Made by a program: the position numbers and the translations under genes | Origin: Cristatella mucedo | Taxonomy: Eukaryota > Bryozoa > Phylactolaemata > Cristatellidae | Assembly: GCA_009760855.2 (NCBI GenBank) | Contig: WPIO01000017.1 | Coordinates: 4,084,501 to 4,148,500 of the forward strand | Direction of reading: 5' to 3' | DNA length: 64,000 nt | Shown here: positions 1 to 10,757 of the stretch, one piece after another | How positions within the stretch are numbered: position 1 is the first letter of the stretch | How the letters are laid out: every line of letters begins with the position of its first letter | The notes under the pieces: model-generated | Told to the model about the DNA's origin: nothing | What the model saw: the letters and a program-made list of their open reading frames with translations, nothing else | Database searches by the model: none

Positions 1-338
1 GCGAACACTGCATACTACCTCTAGTAGGTTAGATGAATAATAATTGTTGGTCGCTAGATGAAAATTCTTGCACGTTGTAATATAATTCCATTATGTCGAT
101 AGGCTGGTACAGGGGAGAAAACGAACTATGAAGTTAGCTATGCCAATAATTTGGCAGAAACCGACTGACCTCTCAAGCAACTGGTACTTCTGCATGCCGG
201 ACCCTCCTAAACATCGAACTGGCCAGGGCACGCCTGCCTCCATGTTTGCACACATTCCTTCATCCATCACCCTTGTACCATGCTGCCTGCCCCCAGCTCC
301 TGGCCCTCACCTCCGGAGAGGGATCTTTGATCTTGAGG
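1..338. other. unassigned sequence at left edge
   Basis: I see no recognisable coding exon, repeat or signal here. Given the CERT exons that follow on the + strand, this may be inside the 5' part of the CERT gene or upstream of it. Confidence 0.4.
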
Positions 339-477
339 AGAGAGCAGCAAGTCAGACAGTGAGGAAGATACTGCAGATCCAGATTCCATTTTCACAGATG
401 CAGCTGCAGAGAGACCGCCATACTTCCCAGAAAGTCCGCAACCATCTGATCAGATATTTGGGTCTTATCGTGTCTAA
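339..477 (+). CDS. possible acidic terminal exon, unidentified
   Basis: A short frame, free of stops, reads through an acidic serine-rich stretch (SSKSDSEEDTADPDS), then a proline-rich stretch (ERPPYFPESPQPSDQIFG), and ends at TAA (475-477). An AG precedes it, but the pyrimidine tract is poor and there is no in-frame ATG, so it could only be the last exon of an upstream gene. The acidic stretch loosely recalls the acidic N-terminus of CERT, but the stop codon argues against a CERT exon. A competing longer frame (128-526) overlaps it and looks like random sequence. Function unknown. Confidence 0.15.
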
Positions 478-632
478 TGCTGAGCTTCTGGCATCTAGGT
501 TTAAGGAGTGGAACTTATTGGACTAAAGTGTGAAAGTAACAGATCAAATGGAGCATCATCAAATTTTCCAACTTCTCCACTCGGCAAGATGGTCTATGTT
601 TCCTTTACAGCATATGTGAATTGTCTAGTGTG

Positions 633-641
633 TTAGTGTGT

Positions 642-685
<44 letters not shown>

Positions 686-738
686 GACAGAGGGAGACAG
701 AGAAAGAGAGAGACAGAGAGAGAGACAGAGAGAGAGAC

Positions 739-817
<79 letters not shown>

Positions 818-838
818 CAGGGAGAGACAGAGAGAGGG
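633..838 (+). repeat. (GA)n / GACAGA microsatellite
   Basis: Nearly pure AG dinucleotides with periodic GACAGAGA variants. Arginine/glutamate-rich open frames across it are artefacts of the repeat. Confidence 0.95.
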
Positions 839-895
839 GGAGATTGAGTTCTCTAAGGGTGCTATATAAGTATATTATTGTTAGTAGTAGTATTA
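839..895 (+). mobile_element. LINE-A 3' tail remnant
   Basis: Contains the LINE-A signature 'gagttctctaagggtgcta' followed by a short ATT-rich tail. It abuts the GA microsatellite, which may have grown out of the purine-rich 'agaaagagat' of the LINE-A tail. Confidence 0.6.
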
Positions 896-1277
896 AAAGT
901 GTGGCACGGTCTATTCGAGGTCAGAGCAACCTGAGTGAATAGGGCCTTTTCTCAGATAGTTCGTTCAGGAGCCTCAAAGCAGTGCTGTTTCACAACGGGA
1001 ACAAGTGCCCATCTCCTTGTAGCTCAGTCGGTGCACCTCAAACAGGACAACACCTGTGTCAAGATGTTGCTTAGTGCCTTGAAATATGGTGACTATAGCT
1101 GGTAATTCATTGGAAACTTCAAAATTGTGTCATTCATGAGGTTAGTTTCACGAAGTGGTCCTTGTTTTCTTTGCCTGCATGACAGCCGGGACACTAAGCC
1201 AGACTATCACAAAAGGGACTGGTCACAGTGGACTTAGTTTTATATAGAGAAGAACAATAGTTCTATATAGAGAAGAA
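896..1277. other. unassigned sequence
   Basis: No gene seen. Around 1016-1040 there is a weak tRNA A-box-like string (ttgtagctcagtcggt) without a convincing B box, so it is at most a decayed SINE head. Confidence 0.3.
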
Positions 1278-1800
1278 CAACATCAAATGGGATCTGCTTG
1301 TAGATCCTGGGAAGGTACTGATGCTACCACTGCAAATCAAGTTAGGTCTCATCATGCAATCTGTTACGGCTCCGAACAGTCTAGTATCTTCGTCGGACCA
1401 CAGGTAAAGAAGATAATAGAATGTGACGAATTCACCAAGAAGCTGAGCAAGATGGAGAAAACGGTTTGGAACAGCTTGCTTGCAGCGATTCATGGCATTA
1501 TTGGCAATCACGGGGCTGAAAACGATGAGCATGGTTTTTGCTCTTATAAAGAAATGTGCCAAAATGGGATTCGCAATGTCCTCAAAGTCCACTTACTTGA
1601 TGGTCATATTGACAAATTCAAGGAGAACGTGGAAGCTTATCCAGAGGATCAAGGTGAGTGCTTTCACCAGGATAAACTCTACGTCGAACGTCGTCACCAA
1701 GGACAGTATAACAAAAATATAATGGCGACTATGTCTGAGGCTTCTTTGAGAAAGCAGTTTCAATTTTTGTTGCACTCTAGAACATCTACTCATTTCTGAA
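1278..1800 (+). pseudogene. degraded 3' end of an invertebrate mobile-element protein family
   Basis: The + strand encodes pieces that match, from memory, a multicopy protein family scattered in arthropod, cnidarian and other invertebrate genomes. Its C-terminus has the order 'LPLQIKLGLI', 'IFVGPQVKKII', 'LKVHLLDGHIDKF', 'QGECFHQD', 'RRHQGQYN' and a terminal THF before the stop. Here the LPLQIKLGL block lies in one frame (about 1,278-1,365) and the rest (about 1,375-1,797) in another, so at least one frameshift separates them. The segment after RRHQGQYN is also shortened relative to what I recall. The usual HLDxF..N..xxSxEQGERFHQD core is degenerate (GECFHQD). The upstream domains are absent, so this is a truncated, dead copy. 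Its enzymatic role is not established to my knowledge. Confidence 0.65.
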
Positions 1801-2335
1801 CCCTTTCGAGTGCTCATTTTGTATGACCAGAGTAAGTACATGTTAACCTTAATTCGCCTCCCGTTCTTTGTGACTAAATGTGAATCACAAGATGCGAATT
1901 CGTCAGTTTTCTCACTGGAAATTGGTTAATTAAAATTTAATCACAGTCCTTGTCGGAAAAGCAATGTTATTATGGAATAATAGCCATTCTTTATATATCT
2001 GATGCATAACCAGTAGGGAAAAAAATAGCTACTACCCGGCGACAAAAATTCTGTTACAAAATGTGAGTACAAGTAATATTATTAATAAGCCTGCTTAGTT
2101 CTGTAGCCCTGAAAAGCTCGTACTTCCTGGTGGTGGGCATGGTCTCCAGGGTCAGGTATTTCCACTTGCTTTGCCTTGCTTTTCTGTAATCCCCAAATAA
2201 GCAAAACCTAATGCCAAACTTTCACTGTAGAAATTTTTGTCGACCCCAACCATTTATTAGGTTGGAAAATCCTAATGGTGCATTAGCCTATCACGGCAGT
2301 CGATGGAATCCGGCTATTAGGCAAGTTAGCCTTAT
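1801..2335. other. unassigned AT-rich sequence
   Basis: No coding or repeat signature recognised. Confidence 0.3.
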
Positions 2336-4080
2336 TAATGTTATGTAATATAAAGTATCTTCGTCTGTAAATCCATGAAGCCACAAAGAGTAAGTGGGTG
2401 TTGTGCAAGAGAGTTTTGTCTACAGCACTCAAAGCCTAAGCAGCTTTTAGCATGCACACGGTTGCCAACATACTTCATCTCTAGAAACAAAGCGAAAGTG
2501 ACAAGTATAGCTGAGTCAGGAAGGCAATTGAGTGAGTAAAAAAATAAAAAGTAATATCTTAGTTGATTGAACAGCCTCATCTGTATGACAGCAGAAGAGC
2601 CTTATCGGCTAACACCAACACTTGCAGTTGGCAATCAAGAATCGCCCAACTGAAGGATTCGAACCTACCACCTCGGTCACGAGGCAGTAGCAGCTCAGGA
2701 CGGCTGGAAAGCATGTCATAGTCGGCAGCAGGAGAGTAGATGTCGTTGCATACAAAATGTTCCACGGTCTAGGACCTTCAGAGCAAAGGCTTCTGTCGCC
2801 AACAGTTTTTAAGCTTAGGAACTTAACAGCTAATACATTGTCCATGCAGGACTGAGAGCACGAGAACTCTGAAACTGGTGCATCAGTTCAGCTAGGTATG
2901 AATGAGCCAAACCATGGCGGGCCTTATGGGTCAGCATAGGAACTTTTTTACTGTGTATTCGTTGATCATCCGGAAGCCGCCGAAGCTCTTTCAGTAAAGC
3001 AGACACGGCTGAACCTGTGGGATTGGCTAACTCGCCTAACAGCCATATTCATCACCAGTTGCAGTGACCTAATCGCTTTTTTTAGTAGCTCAGCCAAAAT
3101 GAAATGGCAATAATCTAGATAATACCAGGGACCTAGTTAAATTTTTGCAAGCCGCTGTGGTAGACATCCTCTAATCTTAGACAGGGATCATACGTGATGG
3201 CTAGCCGTGGAGGCAGTCTTCTTAAAATGAAACTTTCAAAATGTAGGCATTTGTCAAAGACGACACCTAAAGTCCGAGCTCATGTGACGGTCACACAACA
3301 CTGTCACCTATTGGAAGAGCAAAGTCTCCTAGGTCCATGCTTGGGGTGTCCTACGAGTAGTAGTTCGGTGTTATTCTGGTTTAGTTTAAGGAAATTGCCC
3401 GACATCCAAGATCGAACGTCTCGAAGGCAAGCATTCAGTTTATCAGTTGCTGCAGCAGATTCCGATGATCTAAACAACAAGTACAGTCGAGTGTCTGAGC
3501 ATAGAAGTAATAGGTGATCCCTTGGCCTCGATTAATTTTCTCAGATGTTTAGTTTAAATGGAGAACAGCCAAGGACTGAGAACGGACCCCTGTGGGACTC
3601 ACCACGAGTGACTGGTCTGGCATCGGAGGACTGACCACCACAAGAGACGGATTGAATACGATCAGATAAGTAGGATTTGAACCATGCCAGTACCTTGTCT
3701 GCCAGACCAGTCGTTATTCTCAATCGTTCAAGTAGGATATCTTGATCAATAGTGTCGAATGAAGCTGCAAGATTCAGTAGGACCAGGGCAGTGACATTTC
3801 TGTCATCACTGCTGCAGAGGATGTCGTTGGTTACACGGAGGAGAGCAGTTTCAGTGGAGAGGGTGTTGCTTGAATCGCTACCGAAATTCTTTTCAATGTT
3901 TGCTTCATGCTGCTTAGCAAAAGTCTTCTTGAGAATCTTTGATAAAAGGAAGAAGGGAAACTGAGCAATAGTTTCCCTCTTCTTTCAAACTCCACCATTG
4001 GTGTGGTAGCCTTCAGCAAGGTGACTGGTCTGTCCGATGCCTGCTCGTTATTGCAACACAGCATTCGAGTTTCTCAGTAA
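2336..4080 (-). mobile_element. LINE-B (L2/CR1-type) long degenerate copy
   Basis: It starts with the reverse complement of the LINE-B 3' terminus (an imperfect form of 'tgtaatgtatctccgtctg') and runs upstream through the element. Read on the - strand, its interrupted frames contain 'STETALLRVTNDIL', 'LAASFDTIDQDIL' (reverse-transcriptase motif A, normally F-D-T-I-D-H), 'WFKSYLSDRIQSV' and a damaged [10 protein letters not shown] block near 3,560-3,600. Nearer the 3' end lies the C-terminal region typical of the L2/CR1 clade. Many stops and frameshifts make it non-functional. A SINE interrupts it at 2,573-2,688. The 5' limit is approximate. Confidence 0.8.
2573..2688 (-). mobile_element. tRNA-derived SINE inside LINE-B
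   Basis: On the - strand it reads a B-box-like 'ggttcgaatcc' region, the 'gggcgatt' body and the 'agccgataaggctcttctg' body that recurs at 33.2 kb and 62.0 kb. It interrupts the LINE-B sequence where other copies read straight through ('gagtaacatggaagtag'), so it inserted after the LINE. The box-A half is missing or badly decayed. Confidence 0.65.
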
Positions 4081-4511
4081 GCGCCAGCCCGGAAAAGCCT
4101 ATTCGGTACTTGGGAAATGCAGTGCCTCGGCGTCAGCTTGATCTGCTGGTTTTTACTCCAGAGACCTTGCACCGATTCGTGGGGTACCCCATACTTTCAA
4201 GGCTCCTCGGACGGCTACTAACGTCACCTTCTCGTAGGAAGAAATACGACAGATCGTTGATGTTATTGCAGGCAGCCGCACAGTTCAGCTGTCATCGGCC
4301 TATACAGCTGATAACTGGCAAGGGTCTGCACAGTGGTAGCAGTCTGCATAGGCAAGTGCTAATCAAAAGCAGAGCAAATCTCTAGGGTACTGTATAATGT
4401 TCCAACCGAGATGCAACATGGTGTTGCCACGCTATGTGTTTTTGCTGTGACACGTAGTAGCCAAAATCACCAGCCATGCCTTGCTATGCCTTCTGGAATG
4501 CTTTGTATCGT
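4081..4511. other. unassigned sequence between LINE-B copies
   Basis: No recognised feature. It could be an older part of the flanking LINE-B copy that I cannot align by eye. Confidence 0.3.
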
Positions 4512-5225
4512 AATGTAATGTATCTCCGTCTGTAACTCCACAAAGCCACAAATACTATGTGGGTGTTAAGCAGGAGACTTTTGTATAGCATGCTCACAGC
4601 TTTCGGTACACATTCGGTAGCCAACAGACTTCGTCTCACGAAACAATAAAAAAGTGAGCAAGTATAGCTGAGTCAGGAGAGCAGTTGAGATAGTGAGTAA
4701 CATGGAAGTTGCAGCTCACGGTGACTGGAAAGGATGTGCCGTAGGCGGCAGCAGGAGAGTAGCTGTCGTTGCTTAGGAATGGTAAAAGTGAGTTCCACAG
4801 TCTAGGAACTGCAGAAAAAAGCTTCTGTTGCCAACGGTCTTTAAGTGGAGGAGTGGAACCGCTAACTTATTGTCTATACGGGACCTGAGGGTATGAGGAG
4901 GCTGAAACTGGTGCAGCAGTTCAGCTAGTTATGAAGGAGCCAAGCCGTGGCGGGTCTTGTGGGTCAGCATAAGAACTTTGCTCTTTATCTGCTGACCAAC
5001 TGGCATCCATCCGAGATCTTTCAGCAAAAGAGACACATGGTCAAACCTCAGGGATTTGTAAACTAGCCTTGCAGCCATATTCATTTCCAGTTTCAGTAGC
5101 CTAGTTTTTCCGGTAGCCCAGCTATAAGGGAATTATAATTGAGGTGAGACAGAACTAAGGAGTTAGCTAAATTCTTCGCAAGCCACCGTGGAAGACAGTT
5201 CCTAATCTGATGTAGGGATCCGACT
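4512..5225 (-). mobile_element. LINE-B 3' portion
   Basis: Begins with the reverse complement of the LINE-B terminus ('gtaatgtatctccgtctg' at about 4,514) and follows the same sequence order as the copies at 9.4, 24.1, 42.0 and 50.2 kb. It ends near 'gatccgacttg'. It is a 5'-truncated, degenerate copy without the RT core. Confidence 0.85.
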
Positions 5226-6242
5226 TGAAAAAGCTGTGTATTTATATTGCTATATTGGCCCTTAAAAGGTAGGCTTATATAGGTGCTTGGGTGGTTGACT
5301 CATTGTAAGAACTGCTGGAATTGAGGTCATAGGTGATACAATCTGCAGGTACCGTCAATGGTGTCTAGCTTCCACACTGCAGGGTGGCAGCCCTCTTGGT
5401 AATGCTACCCAGTTTGGCACCTGTATTCCCAGGCCTCGAAAAGCCGGATCAGCTGAATGCAGACAAAATGCAAATGGTCCGAAGTGGCAGTAGAAGGCAG
5501 TCCTTTCTACTGTAGCTTTGTTTCTGAAGACTGAGAGATTGGAGCCGTAAGCTGCTTAAAAAATTAGCTTGAGTATGTGGCTGCCACGGTGTGATGGTGA
5601 TTCTTGGTCTGATCTTTCAATCTTTAGATTATAGAAACTTTAAGCTTCATGATTGCAGATTACTTCAGTATCCAGTTTGAAGTCTCATCCTTCAGACCTG
5701 GCACTCTTCAGTTTTTCAGCAGATTGTTCATTGCTGGGCTCTATTGGTCACGGGGCAAATGGCATTCGCTATGATCAGAGGAGGAGAATAAGAAGCAGAG
5801 GAGACACACTGTTGAATTCTTATCGTCATATTGTTTATAAACTCATTTTTGTATAACATTATTTCCGGTTTAATACTGCATTTAGCAATCAGAGTCAGAG
5901 AAAATGGAAGAACTAAACCTTCACCCAGTGGTCTATTTAAAAATGTTTCTAAAATGCGAAAGGTAGTGTTGTGACGAAGGCACGGAACACTTTAAAAAAT
6001 AGTAGTATTGAGTTAATGTGGCATGTTTAATATAGAGATTCGAACTGGAGCGTCGGGTGGTCATGCCAGGCTCACGTGTGCAGTAGAATCGAGCCAGGGC
6101 ACTGATATTGGCCATCGGTTACAATTGTTACTTTCTGTCACAGTTGCAAGCATATCAAGGTACTGTGGGCACCTTGGCAAGCCTCAGAGGCGTGTCTTCT
6201 CTTCTGCTTCTCACTATCTCTCGGTCTGCCTGCCTGCCTGCC
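5226..6242. other. unassigned sequence
   Basis: No exon, repeat family or regulatory signal recognised. The missing first half of the CERT PH domain was looked for here and not found. Confidence 0.3.
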
Positions 6243-6266
6243 TGTCTGGTCTGTCTCTTTCTCTCT

Positions 6267-6350
<84 letters not shown>
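6243..6350 (+). repeat. (CT)n microsatellite
   Basis: Long CT dinucleotide run preceded by CTGC units. It lies about 320 bp upstream of the first visible CERT exon, in the intron. Confidence 0.95.
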
Positions 6351-6354
<4 letters not shown>

Positions 6355-6672
6355 CGCGCTCTTTTTTTAGCACCGGCTGGTGCAGCAGTGAATTGGTGGC
6401 TGGCAACTGTGGGCCTCCATGATCCCTTGCTAGCCACAAATGAAACAACAGAATTGGAATTCTGGAATGCTTGGAATGCTGCCTAGTCAGGTGGGCTCAA
6501 GTTGGTTGGGTGGTATGCTTTAGCAGTCTGCTACAAGGTGGAGGGCGGCAGATCGAAAAGAAAAGCTGTGTCGTCTCGGTAGCACTTCTGAAATGCAGAC
6601 TTCAAGCCAACGCTAGCGACTGTGGCAGAGCAAGCTCAGTTCTCACCGTATGTGGCCTTCATTTCTTTGCAG

Positions 6673-6789
6673 CGACACCAGTTCGACGACTGCCGATTTG
6701 ATATCGTCGTTAACGACTCGGTATGGTACATGCGGGCAACCAGTACTGAGGAGAGGCAGCAGTGGCTGGATGCTCTCGAATCTCACAAA
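6673..6789 (+). CDS. CERT1: CERT exon: second half of PH domain
   Basis: Follows acceptor 'atttctttgcag' and ends before donor 'gtacgt', phase 0 at both ends, 39 residues. It contains '[15 protein letters not shown]' and '[11 protein letters not shown]', the last strands and C-terminal helix of the PH domain. The PI4P-binding basic residues sit in the earlier, missing exon. Confidence 0.93.
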
Positions 6790-9700
6790 GTACGTTCGAC
6801 GCCCTTGTTCCTGCCACACGCTTTCGTTTTTTCCCTCACTCGACGGCCCAGTTGCTGGTGGCCTCTACCTGCGGTCGACCTTCTATTGCAAGATGTACAG
6901 CTTGTGCAAGTTGCTTCCATCTATGAATGTCGGGATCGGATCAGAGTTCTAATCGTAGCTTATGTGCAAGCTTAAGGATTTATAGAGCTCTGGCTTTCGG
7001 ACTCCATGCTAGCACGGAGTTAGTTATCTTTCAAGTTACTCGTGTGGGAATCATGGGTAGCTCTTACATATGTAAAAAACAATACAGATCTATGGATGCA
7101 GCGATACAGCTGGTAGACGTTTGCTCAATGATTTGCTTAGTTTTTTGTTAATCTCATTCAGTGGTCTATGGAGGTCACTTCGTGTGTGGAGGTGGCAATT
7201 CAAGGCACCAACAGTAGTTCAATCGACATGTCTGATCTTCCTATCCCATATACCCAGAATCATTGCAACTGTCAATGTGCACAGTGCACAAGCTAAGTCT
7301 TCAAGGGTGACTAGTTACTTCGGTGAAAGCCTAGCACGTCCGAAAGGGTAGGCTTAATACGTCGTGGGCATTGCCAAGCAGTCACGAACCGACTTGGTCT
7401 GGTGGCAGGACTGCAACTAAGACCTCACCCGGCATGAAAACTGTATGGCGACCTACTGGACTGGATCAAGTGTGACAGCTGAGGAAACCTCTTTCGGTTG
7501 TATTGCACGGGCGGGTGCACACATCGAAGCACACTCGTCTTCTGTAATGCGAGCACCGCACTTTGTTGCCAGCGGTCTGTTGCCTCGGTATGGCTGCAGT
7601 GCTTGCATCTTTTTTGTGCCATAGCTATGCAATCGTCGTGGCTGCCGAACAAAGCCATCTCATAGGTGAGACATCAGTTGTTGCTCGGCACGCGTTGCCC
7701 TTTCTAGCACTTTTGTTCCGTGTTGTTGCGAGCGTGCTTTGTTTGTTAGCAGCCCACTTTTGCTCTGCCTAGTAAGGATGCAAGAGATGCCTTCCCCTTG
7801 CCGACCCCTCCCAGAAGAGGGGAGGCCCGTAGGAGGCAGTTTTCTTACCATTGGATCTTGAAGACAAAGGACCCAGTGGCAGCAGCAGCAGCGAGTTTCT
7901 CCATTGGCGATGTTATTTCGACTGAACGTGCACACAGCTTGCTGTGCCGTATGCGTTTACAGCATGCCGAGTCGGGCTACGGCAGTGACGGCAGTCTTCG
8001 CCGGCATGGCTCTACACTTTCCGTGGCCTCGGGCACCAGCTTGTCGACTACTGCTTCGACGTCTTCCTTTAAGGTATTCTTCAGTCATTCATCAGCAGCT
8101 CGGCGGTTTGCTTAGCATGCACATGGGCACTAGACTCCAGGCTGCATTTTGCGCTGCTGCACAACGGCTCCAGCGTAATGGCATTGATGGGCTGCGTTGG
8201 GCCACAGGGAGTGGCGCTGGGCGAATTGGAAATATAAGCTGCCCTTGTTCAGCACCTTGGCTTGTGCCCAGGCAACACCTGCTTAGCTTGTTTGCGTATG
8301 GCAGCACTTGGCCTGCTATGCTCGGCTCTCTGTCAGGCAGGTCAGTATTAAGTATAAGTATAATATAATATAGTATAATATATATATAATATATAATATA
8401 GTATAAGCTGCTGCTGACTGATCACAGTTTGGAAACCACCTCACCAAAGGCACGATGTGGAAGAATGTCCTTATTGTTGCCTGTTCGATCGGTGTGTGCC
8501 TGCGACTTTACTGTATGAAAGCCTTGCATCCTTGGTATGTGCCCCAGTTTGCAGGTTGACAGTAGTTGCACGTGTTAGTGCTGACGATGTTTATCCGGAT
8601 TACAGTCTTGCAATCTGACTCGTTTTCTGTCTTAGTTGGTCATAATCTGAATTGGGCTTAGCCAGCCCTCCCCATCCCAGTATGCTGCTTACTGATTATC
8701 GCCACTTATCTTTTTTTGTGACCAGATGCTAGGATAGCCAAGAATTTTCCAGTGCCCTCTCTACTATTATAATTTATTTCCTGTTTCTATAGCAAGGCTC
8801 CGACATTCCACCTGCTATGCTATGGCTCATAAGTTATTTAAAAATCAGTGTATTCATGTCCATTTTCACAAATGTATAAGTCCAAAGGCTAATTAAAAGA
8901 GTGGTTGTCAATACAGAACGTTTATATTGCCGAAATAAAATGATTCAGTCATTTGAGACTTTCATGATGAGAAAAAATCTGGAAAATAAAAGCTGTATTG
9001 CCCTGAAAAGCCACACAACAATAATCATATATCGTTGAATTAATCAGGCTCATTCTACAGCATTGATCACCATAGCTATATGCTCACGACTGTTTGGGTG
9101 ATGTCTGCTATGTAATTTTTTGTGCCAGCTGCATCATGATGTTGGCGTCTTTCATCGGGTAGTGGAAGCAAGACGCCAGATTTCAGTTCTGGTCTGCTCA
9201 GTTTAGGCAAGGGTTATTTGGAAAGCTGTGTATGTTCCTGGCAGACTTGAAAATGGTCATTTTTTATGTTTCTCGATGAACTAAAAAGAATTATGTCGAT
9301 AGATTCATATTATTTTTTTAAATCCAAGATTGAGCTCCGAATCTCGGATTTGCTCCCCGGTGTGATGTAATGTAAAGTATCTCCGTCTGTAACTCCACAA
9401 AGCCACAAAGACTATGCGGATGTTACGAAGGAGTTTTGTCTAGCGAACTCGCAGCCTTAGCGGCTTTCAGTACGCATTCGGTAGCTAACAGACTTCATCT
9501 CACGCATCAAAGAGAAAGTGGGAAGCATAGTAGAGTCAGGAGAGCAGTTGAAGTAGAGAGTGACATGGAAGTAGTAGCTCAGGACTGCTGGAAGGGAAGA
9601 GCCATAGTCGGCAGCAGGAAAATAGTTGTCGTTGCGTATGAATCGTGGATGTGAGTTTCACAGTCTAGGATCTGCAGAGCTAAAGCTTCTGTCGCCAGTG

Positions 9701-10668
9701 CTCTTTAAGCAGAAGAATGGAACAGCTAATTTATTGTCCATGCAGGACCTGAGGGCACGAAGAGGCTGAGACTGGTGCAGCAGTTCAGCTAGGTATGGAG
9801 GAGCCAAGCCATAGCAGGCCTTGTGGGTCAGCGTGTGCACCTAAACTAAGCACCATAAGGCAAACCTCTGGTCTTCGGAGCACATCTATCGAGCAACAAG
9901 CAACACGGATAGGAAAACCTGGTGTTACAAGAATGTACTATAAAGTCCCATTATTTTAGCGAAGGTCGTGGTGACATATTTCACATTCTTCTACCGTGAA
10001 GCTCTGCTAGGATGGTGCAGTTTGTTTTTAGTCACCATTCTCTGGCAGAGGTGTAAAGGAGATGGTAGGGCCGGGTGGATTAAAAGTAAACATGTGGTTC
10101 TGCTCGGTTCCAAATGACATTCGATAAGTGAGAAATTGTAAAGCCATTACCGGAATATCAATGGCCTCATAAGGATTTCCTGTCGAGACCGTCCGCATGT
10201 GAAGTGGACCCTTTCCTTATTCCATGGATACCAAACCTCATGACACAGCCAGCCTGCACCTGGGACTGCATGCCTATCTTTCCCCACATGCTACCACTAA
10301 CCATTCGATCGTGCTTCCTTTGCAGCAAATGTAAAGTGCATAGAAAGAGATTAAGTTCTGAAGGTGCTATATCAAATGTATTATTATTATTATTATTATA
10401 TTTATTGTGATCGGTGGCAATAGTAATAATAATAATAATGTCTGCTGTATAGCTTCATGAGAGAAATACATTTATCCACACGCTTCGCAATTCAAGAGAA
10501 GCCATAACTGAGAATTAGTGACAAACAAGATGTCATGCTTAGACAAGCATGCAAAAGCACACAGCAAGACACTCGGGGCCACTGGTTAGTAGAAGCCGTC
10601 GTTAATAGCATACACTTAGTCATTTGCAAGCAGGCAAAGCACGCAGGCATACACAAAAATAAGTTCAG

Positions 10669-10757
<89 letters not shown>

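Noticed and set aside
128-526. 132-codon frame at the left edge as a gene
   Set aside because: Composition looks random; an overlapping frame (339-477) looks more protein-like, and neither has homology I recognise.
1263-1841. Minus-strand frames opposite the mobile-element relic
   Set aside because: Shadows of the plus-strand relic, whose motifs are recognisable.
7798-8368. Longer frames extending beyond the CERT serine-rich exon
   Set aside because: Splice sites at 7,962 and 8,074 bound the conserved segment; the extensions are intron read-through.
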